A stretch of DNA of 64,000 bases, from assembly GCA_033762815.1 (NCBI GenBank), contig JANRLF010000002.1, positions 248,001 to 312,000 on the forward strand, in the 5' to 3' direction. Position 1 is the first letter of the stretch; each line of letters opens with the position of its first letter. The position numbers were made by a program, and so were the translations under genes. Under the pieces are notes generated by a model. That model did no database searches, was not told the origin of the DNA, and was given only the letters and a program-made list of their open reading frames with translations. The DNA comes from JANRLF01 sp033762815 (GTDB taxonomy: Bacteria; Bacteroidota; Bacteroidia; Chitinophagales; CAIOSU01). Positions 53,662 to 63,191 of this stretch are shown piece after piece.

Positions 53662-55980
53662 TTAATGGATAACCAGTTTGCGGATTGCTATACCAGACCC
53701 AGCTCTAACTAGACAAATGTATACCCCTGCACTTAAGGTAGTTACATTAACCTTGTAGGTGCCTTCGTTGGCAACATCTGCCAGTACCAGACTTTTACCC
53801 ATCAGGTCAAAAACCTCAACGGTTAGATACTTTTCGATAACTGCTACATCGCATTTAATATACACCACATCGTCGGCTGGATTAGGATATAGCGTAATTG
53901 CTAAGTCTTCCGTTTTCTTTTCAGGACTGTCTTTAACTGAAGTTGAAAAGCTGTCAGTTTGGCTGTAAAAGGTCAAGCCCCCACGATAATTTCCTACAAT
54001 CATAGCTAGCTTACCATCATTACTAAACCGGCCAACCGTAGGTGCAGACCTTTCCCCCTCATCAATGTCTGAGTAAAAGCTTTGGACTTTATTAAAGGCC
54101 CCGCCATAGATACTGTCTCGATTTAAGGCATAAACCAGGACCTTACCATCCTCATTCCCCACGAGTACATAAAGTTGGCCAGTGCTATCTAAGGTCGAAA
54201 TAGATGGGGTACAGTAACCGCTTATGTTTTGTGGAGCGCGTACATCAATTTTACCGAAAAAATTATTTGTTGGTAGCGCATTGAATATTGGATTAGAGGC
54301 AGTACCACGATTTTCATAAAAGTAAATACTTCCGCTTCTGCCACCAATGAGTAAATCAGGCAGTTGGTCGCCATTCACATCATAAATGAACGGCACTGAA
54401 TTGCTACCAGCATCAATACTAGCATAAAGAGCCTGTGGCGCGGCAAAGGCAAGGGGATTACCACTCCCTGCATTATTTTGAAAATAGTGCAGTATACCGG
54501 AGTCGTCACCTAATAGTAAATCCTTATCACCATCACCATCCAAATCACCAAAGGCTGGAGCTATACTTTTTATTGGCTGATTCGATACACGAAGTAAAGA
54601 CGTATTCAAGTAGTCCCGATCAATCAGCTCAAACTGTGGGTTTGACGCTGTGCCGGTATTCTGAAAATAGGCCAGACCGGCTTGATGATTATTACTGGTG
54701 ATGTAATACTTGGTATTACCTACAACCAAGTCCAGTAGCCCATCACCATTGACATCTACCGTGGTCGGATATGCACCCTCACCAAGGTCAATGCTTTCAT
54801 TCACCAAAAAGCTATCAGTTCTAAATTCCAGCTTTACTGTATCAGATTGCGACACATTTTCATAGTACCAGGCGCAGGCCGCATTATGAGAAGACTGCGG
54901 TGCATTTGGTGCAGCAATCAGATCCTTGCGGCCATCATTATTTACGTCGAAATGAAAAGCTACAGGAAACAATGGCAGGTTAACGGATACATCATAGGAT
55001 GGGTAAGCCATATCAGCAGGCGCAACCATAAGTGCATTTGCAGGGGTACCTCCGTTAGTTAACTTAACCAGTCCCAAAGATGAAAGGTCTCCTAAAATCA
55101 GCTCCTTATCTCCATCACCATCTTCATCAAAAGCACACAAAGTAGAGCCTAAATGGCGTGGGCCACCTTCTTCCTTTTCCATTTTTTGTGGACATGTAAC
55201 ATTAAAAGCTATTGTACTGCTTGCCGCATCCTCTGAAAATTGACCCCAACAGTATTCCCTTCGTTCAAATACAAGCGTGTCATTGCAGGTGCCCGTTAGT
55301 TCCTGAGATAAATTCTCATAATAGTTTACATATGCCGCTGAACTCATCTCGAAGGTTAAAACATCCACATCACCATCGTTATTGACATCAATAATTGCGG
55401 GAATATCCAGAGAATTAATGATAATGGGCGTAAGGCCGTTGTTGTTAAAGTAGAATGATGAAGCTGGTGAGAATTCTAAGTCGTTGCTTGCATTATAACT
55501 AGCAATGTGCAAGGTTATCTGCCCCGAACCATATGTAACTATATCCGCCAGGCTATCACAGTTGAAATCCCTCATCAGCATAAACATATTGCCACCTGGA
55601 AATGCGCTTTGAAACTGTGGCGCATAAACATAGTCCAACTGATTCGCTGTTCCCATATTCTGATAGGTCAGTATTTTGTTCCCATTCACTGAAGCGTTGA
55701 CATTGAAGCTGCCCCGGTTAAACACGACCAAATCCTCGATGCCATCGTTGTTAAGGTCTATAGGCGAGAACTGTGGGTTGTTTAATCCGCCCATCCAGGC
55801 ATCTCGTAAGGTTTTTCCTGACTCGTTTACCTCGATACTGTCAGTTCGTTGAAATAGGAGCTGGGCTGAACATTTTATAGGTATTGAAATAACCCCTACT
55901 ACTAATAGCAGCACTAACAGAACAGGTTGCATTTTTGTTAAAATCCAAGCAATCATGACGATCATTTTATCAGTGCTCAT
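53662..55980 (-). CDS. T9SS type A protein with FG-GAP repeats inside the metal operon
   Basis: The 772-residue protein has a signal peptide (best from Met17: QPVLLVLLLVVGVISIPIKC, then SAQ); the ATG at 55980 overlaps the adaptor gene by 11 bases, and Met6, 9 or 17 are other starts. FG-GAP/VCBS-type Ca-binding repeats are frequent: DLNNDGIEDLVVFNRG, FDVNNDGRKDLIAAPN, DVNGDGLLDLVVGNT, DLDGDGDKDLLLGDD, DVNGDQLPDLLIGG. The last 80 residues (LYPNPADDVVYIKC to AIRKLVIH) are a type A sorting domain. It is a surface-exported beta-propeller. Its place between metal-efflux genes is unusual. Confidence 0.87.
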   Translation of the reverse strand: MSTDKMIVMIAWILTKMQPVLLVLLLVVGVISIPIKCSAQLLFQRTDSIEVNESGKTLRDAWMGGLNNPQFSPIDLNNDGIEDLVVFNRGSFNVNASVNGNKILTYQNMGTANQLDYVYAPQFQSAFPGGNMFMLMRDFNCDSLADIVTYGSGQITLHIASYNASNDLEFSPASSFYFNNNGLTPIIINSLDIPAIIDVNNDGDVDVLTFEMSSAAYVNYYENLSQELTGTCNDTLVFERREYCWGQFSEDAASSTIAFNVTCPQKMEKEEGGPRHLGSTLCAFDEDGDGDKELILGDLSSLGLVKLTNGGTPANALMVAPADMAYPSYDVSVNLPLFPVAFHFDVNNDGRKDLIAAPNAPQSSHNAACAWYYENVSQSDTVKLEFRTDSFLVNESIDLGEGAYPTTVDVNGDGLLDLVVGNTKYYITSNNHQAGLAYFQNTGTASNPQFELIDRDYLNTSLLRVSNQPIKSIAPAFGDLDGDGDKDLLLGDDSGILHYFQNNAGSGNPLAFAAPQALYASIDAGSNSVPFIYDVNGDQLPDLLIGGRSGSIYFYENRGTASNPIFNALPTNNFFGKIDVRAPQNISGYCTPSISTLDSTGQLYVLVGNEDGKVLVYALNRDSIYGGAFNKVQSFYSDIDEGERSAPTVGRFSNDGKLAMIVGNYRGGLTFYSQTDSFSTSVKDSPEKKTEDLAITLYPNPADDVVYIKCDVAVIEKYLTVEVFDLMGKSLVLADVANEGTYKVNVTTLSAGVYICLVRAGSGIAIRKLVIH

Positions 55981-57265
55981 GGCCGCCGCCTCCTTCGCTT
56001 TTTATTAAATGGCTTTGTAAATAGTATGCGCCCTTTACTACGATTTCAGCCCCCTTCGGCAAGGGCTGAAGCGGGGTAACCTGCACATAGCCAAGTTGAA
56101 CAGTACCTGGCTTTACTTCAATACGGGTGAAATGATATTCCTGTTCTTCTGTTTTTTGTGTCGTATGATTGTCTGACTCACCTTCTTTATGTTCATGTCC
56201 GTCACTTTCATTAGAATGGTCCTCTTCACCTTCTTCATTCAATATAAAAATAAACTGCCTGCCTTCTGCGGCTACAACAGCCTCTTGGGGCAAAGCGGGT
56301 ACTGTATTGCTTCCTACATCTATTAGCGCATTTACGTACATGCCAGGTATCAGCATTTGCTTGTCGTTCAGAATGTCGGCATGCACCGCTACTGATTTCG
56401 TTTCATTCTCAAAAGCCTTTCCTACGCTGAATATCTTTCCCTTTATCTCTGCATTGTTCTGATTTGTAAGCACGAACCGCACTGCCTGTCCCTGTTTGAC
56501 CTTATAAAGGTCTTTCTCATAGACCAGCAGGTCTACGTGCATTTTGGAGTTATCAATGATTGTAAATAGGCTTTTGCCAGCTTCCACCGAACTGCCGATA
56601 TTCACATCCACCTCCGTCACGTGCCCACTTATAGGGGCCTTGATTCCTACTACAGAAGATATGTTACCACTTTTTGGAATGTTCATAAGCGTCAATCGCT
56701 CATCTAATGATTTGAAACGCGCCTGCTCCACTTGCAGTTCAGCCTGGGTCTTTTGAAAAACTTTTTTGGAGTTGACATTTTGCTCACTAAGTGTCTTTTG
56801 CCGCTCGTATTCCAGCTTAAGAAAATCCAGGTTGCTCTTGGATGTCAGGTATTCCTCTTGCAATTGGGCGTACTCAGGACTTTGCACAGTTGCTATGGTT
56901 TGCCCGGCCTTAACATACTGTCCTTCGATCACTTTTATAGATTTGATGATGCCGGATACATACACGCTCACCTGTGCCTGGTTTTGGGGCGGCAGTTTAG
57001 TATATCCATTAGCGTTTATCACTTCGCTTAGATTCTTCTGCTCAAATCCGCCTAGAATAATACTGGCAGCTTTATACTGAGCTTCATTCAGGTGGACCTC
57101 TTTCACCCCTGATTCCTCATCGTGGTTTTCTTCAGTGGCAACAGCCGGTGCTTCTGTTCCGTGGTCATGACCATCGCCTTCAGCATGCGGCTTGCACCCG
57201 CTGATAAGGACTAAACCAACGGCCAAGGCAAATGTAAGTACGTGATTAACTTTTATGTTGTGCAT
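55970..57265 (-). CDS. RND periplasmic adaptor (CzcB/CusB type)
   Basis: The 431-residue lipoprotein (LISGC) is a membrane-fusion protein: a lipoyl-like half (VYVSGIIKSIKVIEGQYVKA) with the coiled coil of about residues 130-190 between, a beta-barrel part and a membrane-proximal end (KPGTVQLGYVQVTPLQPLPK). Metal ligands are likely in the His-rich parts: HAEGDGHDHGTEA near the start, EEDHSNESDGHEHKEGESDN in the middle, and the C-terminus GGGGHEH. It links the RND pump with the outer-membrane channel. It starts 12 bases after the fused pump gene. Confidence 0.92.
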   Translation of the reverse strand: MHNIKVNHVLTFALAVGLVLISGCKPHAEGDGHDHGTEAPAVATEENHDEESGVKEVHLNEAQYKAASIILGGFEQKNLSEVINANGYTKLPPQNQAQVSVYVSGIIKSIKVIEGQYVKAGQTIATVQSPEYAQLQEEYLTSKSNLDFLKLEYERQKTLSEQNVNSKKVFQKTQAELQVEQARFKSLDERLTLMNIPKSGNISSVVGIKAPISGHVTEVDVNIGSSVEAGKSLFTIIDNSKMHVDLLVYEKDLYKVKQGQAVRFVLTNQNNAEIKGKIFSVGKAFENETKSVAVHADILNDKQMLIPGMYVNALIDVGSNTVPALPQEAVVAAEGRQFIFILNEEGEEDHSNESDGHEHKEGESDNHTTQKTEEQEYHFTRIEVKPGTVQLGYVQVTPLQPLPKGAEIVVKGAYYLQSHLIKSEGGGGHEH

Positions 57266-57276
57266 GATAATTTCTC

Positions 57277-60200
57277 TTATAGGTTTAGCAAATACTGAAT
57301 ATTGGTTACACTCAGGTTGAGATTATTGATGGTTTCTAAATATCCCCGTTGTATATCAAGGTTTGTTTGTAATGCTTGCAGGTATTCCAGGTAGCCTATG
57401 TCGCCATTTTGGTATGAGATGCTGGCATTATTGACTATGGTTTTGGCATTTGGCAAAGCCTGAGTATTATAGTATTCCAGCATTGACCGCCATGAACCAT
57501 ATTGTTTCACATATTGATCCAACTGGCTTTGCAGCTGGCTTTTGACGTAGAGCGAATTCTTCTGAAGGGATAACACTTGCAGTTTGGATGCTTTCAACCT
57601 GGACTTGATGCCTACGGGAAAGAGAGGCACTTGCAATCCAATCATTACCCCCTGAAAGCGCGGCTTGCCATCATAGAATACCGATTGGCCATCAACATCC
57701 TGGGGGCCTTTTAAAGACTGTATAAAATAACCGGCTGATAAGTTTGGGAACAGCTGTGCCTTCGTAACGTTTCTTTCTGCTTCCACTAGCGCTACCTGCT
57801 GCAGCTCATACTGTAAAAGCGGGTTATTATTCAGCAACGAGCTATCCTGCAAAGCAGCAAGGTCAGCAGGCGCAAAATCATAAGTTCCATAGAAGCTATC
57901 TATGCCAATGTACCGTTTCAGCTTTTCTTCCTCTATGGAAATGAGCACCTCATTTTGTTTGAAATTTTGAAGAAGCTGCTGCCGCTTTGTTTCAACGGTA
58001 GTTTTTTCAAGCATGTTGGTTTCGCCAGTTTGATACCGCAGGTCCGCCCCTCTCACAAATTCTTTCATGATGGAATCTTCCCTGCTCAGCAAATCATTCA
58101 GCGCGTGAAGGTAGGATAGCCGAAGCCAGCTTTGCCGTATCTCGTTGGTCAGTTCCTGCTTCGTTATTCTCAGGCTGTTCTCGCTAATAGCAATGTTCGC
58201 GTTCAATAATTTCTTTCTTGCTGCAATGAGAGCTGGATTCGGGAGCCCCTGGGTGACGCTGTAATTTTGGTCAAAATTGTGGCTGTTGATCTGACCAAGG
58301 GTAGCGTTCAGTTCGGTTTGCGGCATCTCGAACGAACCTACTTTCAACTGTTGCTGCACCTGCACATTCAGTTCACTGGCCTGCACCAGGTTGTTGTTCT
58401 TCAAACCCTGTTGTAATGCCAGGTCTAAAGTTAATTGCGGCTGGTTCTGCCCAAAGGAGACAATCGGATTGATTAGGAGAAAAATTACCAGTCCGGTAGT
58501 TATATCACTTCCTCTCTTCATGATATTGATCTTTTCAAAGTATATATAAAGAATTGGCAGCACTATCAGCGTAAGCAGTGTAGCCGTTATAAGCCCTCCG
58601 ATAACTACAGTGGCCAGCGGCTTTTGCACCTCTGCTCCTGAACTGTTGCTTATAGCCATTGGCAGGAAGCCCAATGAGGCAACAGCGGCGGTCATTATTA
58701 CTGGGCGTAACCTTACCCTGGTACCTTCCTTTACCCGCTGTACAATATCACTTATACCTTCACTTTTTAGCTGATTGAAGTAAGATATTAGCACAATACC
58801 ATTGAGCACAGCCACTCCGAACAGCGCAATAAACCCTATGCCAGCCGAGATGCTGAACGGCATACCCCGCAGCCAAAGTGCAATCACCCCCCCGATGGCC
58901 GAGAATGGAATGGCTGTAAATATGAGCAGCGATTGCTTGATCGAACGGAAGGTAAAGAACAAAAGCAGGAAGATAAGTGCCAGCGCGATAGGAACAGCTA
59001 TGGCGAGGCGCTTGTTAGCCTCAACCAGGTTTTCAAACTGTCCTCCGTAGGTAATGTAATATCCGGCAGGAAGTTTAAGGTTCTTGTCCAACCTTTGTTG
59101 TATCTCGTCTACTACCGTCTGCACATCGCTTCCCCTTACGTTAAATCCAATAACGATCCGCCGCTTGCCATCCTCCCTGCTTATCTGCATGGGACCTTGC
59201 TCGTATTGCACATCAGCTACCTGTTCTAATGGTATCTGGTTGCCAGAAGGTAGGGTTATGAACAGTGTTTTAATATCCCGTATATCTTGTCTTGAGTTTT
59301 CAACAAGGCGAACGACCAGGTCAAAGCGTTTCTCGCCTTCATAGATTGAACCCGCAGCTTCTCCGGCAAATCCGGTGCGTACCACTTTGTTCAGGTCACC
59401 CACGCTCAAACCGTACAACGCAAGTTTGTCATGATTGTATCGCACGGTTATTTGTGGCAAGCCAGTTACCTGTTCTGCCCGGGCATCTATTACACCTTCC
59501 ACAATGCGTATGATACCTAATGCTTCTTCAGCTTTGGAAGCTAACAGGTCAATGTCTTCGCCGAATATTTTTACGGCCACATCGCTTCTCACGCCCGTCA
59601 TCAGTTCATTGAAGCGCATTTGGATGGGCTGCGAGAACTCGGTAGTGATGCCGGGTATCTCATCAAGCGCTTCTTCCATCTTCTCCATCATCTCTTCCTT
59701 GGTCTCTGCCGATGTCCACTCATCCTTATCCTTCATCGAAATGATTGCATCGCCTGCCTCCATAGGCATAGGGTCGGTGGGCACTTCGGCAGATCCAATT
59801 TTGGTGACAATATGGGTCACCTCCGGAAACTTTTTCATCAGTATCTGCTCGGCCTTGGTAGCGGCTTCCACCTCTTGTGACAGCGAACTGCCCGGTGAAC
59901 TGATAACGTGGGTGGCAATGTCACCTTCCTCTAACGTCGGTATGAATTCGCCGCCAAGCGTGGAAAAGATAAACCCGGCAGCAACCAGCAATAACACCGA
60001 GATGGCAATCACCGGCACCCTTAGACGTAAAGCCGCATTCAATGCAGGGTCATATATACGATGAAGAAAATCCATGATCTTGTCTGAGATGTTGCGTTTA
60101 TGACCAGTATCTTTTTTCAGAAGTAGCGCACTCATCATAGGCACGTATGTGAGCGATAAGATAAAGGCTCCCAGAATAGCAAAACCCACTGTTTCTGCCA

Positions 60201-61623
60201 TCGGGCGGAACATCTTGCCTTCTATGCCTACCAACGCCAGTATTGGCAGATACACTATCAGGATGATGATCTCACCAAATGCTGCGCTGTTTCTTATTTT
60301 AGATGCCGCCGCATATACCTGCTCATCCATTTGCCTACCGGTAAGCCGTCCCTGGTTAAGGCCCTGTATGCGATGGACTATTGCTTCTACAATGATTACC
60401 GCGCCATCTACTATTAACCCGAAATCAATGGCCCCTAAGCTCATCAAATTGCCGCTGACCCCGAAGAGGTTCATCATGCTTACTGCAAACAACAAAGCCA
60501 GCGGAATAACAGAGGCTACTATAAGACCCGCCCTTACATTCCCGATCAGCAGGACCAATATAAATATTACTATCAGCGCCCCTTCAATCAGGTTTCTTTG
60601 AACAGTGCTGATAGCGTTGTTTACAAGCTTTGAGCGGTCCAGGAATGGTTCTATGACCACCCCTTCCGGAAGCGACTTCTTTATCTGATCGATCCGCTCC
60701 TTTACTCGTGTCACCACTTCGGCACTGTTTTCGCCCTTCAGCATCATTACCATGGCGCTTACAATTTCGCCTTTTCCATCCTTGGTGGCCGCGCCGTAAC
60801 GTATGGCATAGCCTTCCTGAACAGTGGCTATATCCCTTACGAGTATTGGTATGCCTTGCTCATTCTTTACCACTATCTTTTCGATGTCGCTGATGCTGCT
60901 GGCCATGCCAATGCCCCTGATGAAGTAGGCATATGGCTTCTTATCAATGTAAGCACCTCCTGTGTTCTGGTTGTTGCGTTCCAGCGCCTCAAAAATTTCA
61001 GGCACCGTGGTATTCATGCTTTTAAGCTTATCCGGCTGTATGGCTATTTCATATTGCTTTAGGAAACCGCCCAGTGTGTTTATTTCCGCAACTCCAGGCG
61101 TTCCTGTCAGCTGGGGTTTTACTATCCAGTCTTGTATCGTGCGAAGCTGCATTGCGGAGTATTCGTCTTCATACCCAGACTTTGGTGCGATAGTATATTG
61201 GTAGATCTCGCCTAAACCTGTCGAAATCGGGGCCATTTCAGGTGTACCCATGCCTTCAGGAATAACGTTCTCCGCTTCCCGAATGCGCTCAGAGATTTGC
61301 GCCCTGGCCCAATATACATCAACCTTTTCTTCAAAGACAACGGTTATAACGCTCAGCCCGAACCTGCTGATGGACCGCAGCTCAATGATCTTCGGTATAG
61401 GCTTTACGGCCTGTTCTATCGGATAGGTAATAAATTGCTCTACCTCCTGCGCGGCCAAGCTGGGTGACAGCGTAATAATTTGGACCTGATTATTGGTAAT
61501 GTCAGGTAAAGCGTCAATGGGTAGCCGCGACAGCGAATAGGCCCCCCAAATGATGAGTGCTAAGGTAAATAAGCCCACTATGAACTTATTGCTTATACTA
61601 AAGTGAATGATCTTATCTAGCAT
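57277..61623 (-). CDS. CzcA/CusA-type RND metal pump fused to a TolC-type outer-membrane factor
   Basis: The 1448-residue protein joins two complete units. Residues 1-1034 are a HME-RND pump: N-terminal TM (KFIVGLFTLALIIWGAYSLS), and TM4 with DFGLIVDGAVIIVEAIV, the metal-type proton relay Asp pair and Glu. Residues 1035-1448 begin MKRGSDITTGLVIFLLINPI and end the leader at SFGQ, which is an ordinary signal peptide, then show the TolC/OEP repeats (LALQQGLKNNNL, SWLRLSYLHALNDLL, QALQTNLDIQRGYLE). The channel part sits in the outer membrane, the pump in the inner. Either cleavage at the internal signal or restart at Met1035 would give two proteins. Confidence 0.9.
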   Translation of the reverse strand: MLDKIIHFSISNKFIVGLFTLALIIWGAYSLSRLPIDALPDITNNQVQIITLSPSLAAQEVEQFITYPIEQAVKPIPKIIELRSISRFGLSVITVVFEEKVDVYWARAQISERIREAENVIPEGMGTPEMAPISTGLGEIYQYTIAPKSGYEDEYSAMQLRTIQDWIVKPQLTGTPGVAEINTLGGFLKQYEIAIQPDKLKSMNTTVPEIFEALERNNQNTGGAYIDKKPYAYFIRGIGMASSISDIEKIVVKNEQGIPILVRDIATVQEGYAIRYGAATKDGKGEIVSAMVMMLKGENSAEVVTRVKERIDQIKKSLPEGVVIEPFLDRSKLVNNAISTVQRNLIEGALIVIFILVLLIGNVRAGLIVASVIPLALLFAVSMMNLFGVSGNLMSLGAIDFGLIVDGAVIIVEAIVHRIQGLNQGRLTGRQMDEQVYAAASKIRNSAAFGEIIILIVYLPILALVGIEGKMFRPMAETVGFAILGAFILSLTYVPMMSALLLKKDTGHKRNISDKIMDFLHRIYDPALNAALRLRVPVIAISVLLLVAAGFIFSTLGGEFIPTLEEGDIATHVISSPGSSLSQEVEAATKAEQILMKKFPEVTHIVTKIGSAEVPTDPMPMEAGDAIISMKDKDEWTSAETKEEMMEKMEEALDEIPGITTEFSQPIQMRFNELMTGVRSDVAVKIFGEDIDLLASKAEEALGIIRIVEGVIDARAEQVTGLPQITVRYNHDKLALYGLSVGDLNKVVRTGFAGEAAGSIYEGEKRFDLVVRLVENSRQDIRDIKTLFITLPSGNQIPLEQVADVQYEQGPMQISREDGKRRIVIGFNVRGSDVQTVVDEIQQRLDKNLKLPAGYYITYGGQFENLVEANKRLAIAVPIALALIFLLLFFTFRSIKQSLLIFTAIPFSAIGGVIALWLRGMPFSISAGIGFIALFGVAVLNGIVLISYFNQLKSEGISDIVQRVKEGTRVRLRPVIMTAAVASLGFLPMAISNSSGAEVQKPLATVVIGGLITATLLTLIVLPILYIYFEKINIMKRGSDITTGLVIFLLINPIVSFGQNQPQLTLDLALQQGLKNNNLVQASELNVQVQQQLKVGSFEMPQTELNATLGQINSHNFDQNYSVTQGLPNPALIAARKKLLNANIAISENSLRITKQELTNEIRQSWLRLSYLHALNDLLSREDSIMKEFVRGADLRYQTGETNMLEKTTVETKRQQLLQNFKQNEVLISIEEEKLKRYIGIDSFYGTYDFAPADLAALQDSSLLNNNPLLQYELQQVALVEAERNVTKAQLFPNLSAGYFIQSLKGPQDVDGQSVFYDGKPRFQGVMIGLQVPLFPVGIKSRLKASKLQVLSLQKNSLYVKSQLQSQLDQYVKQYGSWRSMLEYYNTQALPNAKTIVNNASISYQNGDIGYLEYLQALQTNLDIQRGYLETINNLNLSVTNIQYLLNL

Positions 61624-61711
61624 TGAAGTTATCGTTATAGAGAAATAGCCATACCATACCTATGGCAATACAAATAGTTCAGTGCAATAATGGCACTGCA
61701 AGAAATAACGA

Positions 61712-62026
61712 TCAGCCTATTTTTGGCGGCTGCCAGATAGAGAATGAGATTTGAGGTGGCAATGACAGTGCATAGCCGGTATAAGTCGGCGCAGGATGCT
61801 CCGTTGAAAATGAATAAAAATACAGGGAAACCAGATTGATTGCTGTGCTGCAACAGGCGCATACGCAGAATGGCGTGCACGTTTCTTGTTCATGCTCATG
61901 GTCGCTATGGCCAGCAATAATTTCTTTCTGAACGGTTTGCTCATCATTGCAATCCCTGCTATCCCCGCACGGAATGCAGGATAAACCAATAAGATAGATG
62001 CTTAATATGAAGGTTAACCATTTCAC
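61712..62026 (-). CDS. DUF6660-type secreted small His/Cys protein
   Basis: About 104 residues from a GTG at 62026; an ATG at 62053 is in frame but lies upstream of the -7-like CAAAGTTA (62032-62039 in plus strand), so the shorter start is likely. The leader is LTFILSIYLIGLSC, with a lipobox-like IGLSC. The mature part has HSDHEHEQETCTPFCVCACC and ends IWQPPKIG. The His and Cys clusters fit a periplasmic metal binder. It is upstream of the RND pump gene, in the same direction, and shares its ending with the gene at 43949. Confidence 0.78.
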   Translation of the reverse strand: MKWLTFILSIYLIGLSCIPCGDSRDCNDEQTVQKEIIAGHSDHEHEQETCTPFCVCACCSTAINLVSLYFYSFSTEHPAPTYTGYALSLPPQISFSIWQPPKIG

Positions 62027-62309
62027 TTTTACAAAGTTATAAAAGATGCCCAACTAGTGAAAAACATTTTATACTGTATTGATATACTAACATTCACAAT
62101 CATTGAGTATCACAATAAAAATTGCGCTCTCAAAGCCCACATGTTAAAACCAGGTTTTTCAAAAGGTAGCGATTATCACTCTAATTTTCCCCACACCAAC
62201 CATAACAATTATGATTCTATTCAAAACCAAACATATGAGCCTTCACCCATGTTTCATGAACTGGCAATTTATTTTCATTGTTGCAAAAAAGCCGTACATT
62301 AGGCACTAA

Positions 62310-62579
62310 GTGAAAAGGTTTGCAACCATATTCCTGTGTGTTGTTTACTTGTTTGTAAAACAGGTGTTACCCTTAGCATACATTTTTTGGGGAGGTAAAG
62401 TCAAATCGGTTACTGTTCTAACTGAGAAGAAGAAGCATTGCTGTGGAAATAAGGTAATGCCTCCAGGATGTAGTGAGGATGAAGCCGTAAAGGTTCAACT
62501 AGACGAAGAGCACAATTTGACTTCAAGTACCACAAGAAAAGCACTTAGTGGTGGCTACTTTGCCCTCTTTACAGCATAG
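62310..62579 (+). CDS. Small HYC_CC_PP-like protein
   Basis: The 89-residue protein starts with GTG at 62310 and has an N-terminal hydrophobic leader (RFATIFLCVVYLFVKQVLPL). The segment FWGGKVKSVTVLTEKKKHCC, GNKVMPPGCSEDE and VQLDEEHNL lines up with the small Bacteroidota HYC_CC_PP proteins, which have His/Tyr/Cys and a CC pair after a leader, though the first HYC is FWG here. Such proteins accompany metal-efflux genes. It is divergent from the DUF6660 and RND genes. Function unknown. Confidence 0.55.
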   Translation: MKRFATIFLCVVYLFVKQVLPLAYIFWGGKVKSVTVLTEKKKHCCGNKVMPPGCSEDEAVKVQLDEEHNLTSSTTRKALSGGYFALFTA

Positions 62580-62751
62580 CGAACTCTATTTGTTGAGAGG
62601 AGTACCCCCCATTTGTAATAATCACTCCACCCGAACCCTCCTTTCCTTCTTTATACATTCTGAATAGCGTTTTCCTAATCTGAGATTATTAGTTCGGCCC
62701 TCCACGGCTATCGTGTACCTATACCTTTTTTAACTAATAAATATTAACAAA

Positions 62752-62972
62752 ATGAAAACTATAAATGCAGCTTTTGCAGGTGTATTCAGCATTTTACTAC
62801 TCTTTGCGTGTAATTCAGTCCCTCCAACTGCCAAAACAGAACCGTCAAAGTTTCGGGGAACTGCGGAATGTGCGAAACACCCATTGAGGGCAGCCTTAAC
62901 ATATCTGGAATAGTTGACGCGGACTGGAACGAAGATACCAAGCTTATAGTCCGGACATGCGTCCCCAAATAA
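62752..62972 (+). pseudogene. Frameshifted HMA-domain lipoprotein
   Basis: ATG at 62752 starts a lipoprotein leader (KTINAAFAGVFSILLLFAC) that runs to residue 33 (SK) and then leaves the HMA frame. The intended frame, shifted by one base near 62849, reads VSGNCGMCETPIEGSLNISG followed by VDADWNEDTKLIVRTCVPK and stops at 62972. CGMC is the HMA metal site. Frame zero stops at 62911. A one-base loss restores nothing in the window, so it is a pseudogene or a sequencing error. It also lacks the usual C-terminal helix. Confidence 0.7.
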
Positions 62973-63191
62973 ATAATGGATTCAAGATGCGTCAATGGAC
63001 ATACGAGGATGCAAATTGCTATACATGCTCATGGAAACATCAGTTGCCGTATCCCAGATAATTCCCTGACTGAGCTACTGCAGTTAATGTAATAAAAACG
63101 AGAAGGAGCAGAATAATACTTTTCATATGGTTATTATTGGCTGATATATCACTAAACTTCATATTGAGGACGTACTTATTATAACTTCCAA

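Noticed and set aside
61635..61989. Frames of 81 and 90 codons overlapping the DUF6660 gene
   Set aside because: They are other-frame shadows of the DUF6660 gene, which has the leader and the conserved tail.
62057..62302. 81-codon frame upstream of the HYC_CC_PP-like gene
   Set aside because: Rich in His/Asn/Tyr by A+T bias, with no leader or family likeness. The region more likely holds divergent promoters.
62840..62860. Programmed -1 frameshift in the HMA lipoprotein gene
   Set aside because: No X-XXY-YYZ slippery site or strong downstream structure is visible. A plain one-base deletion is simpler.
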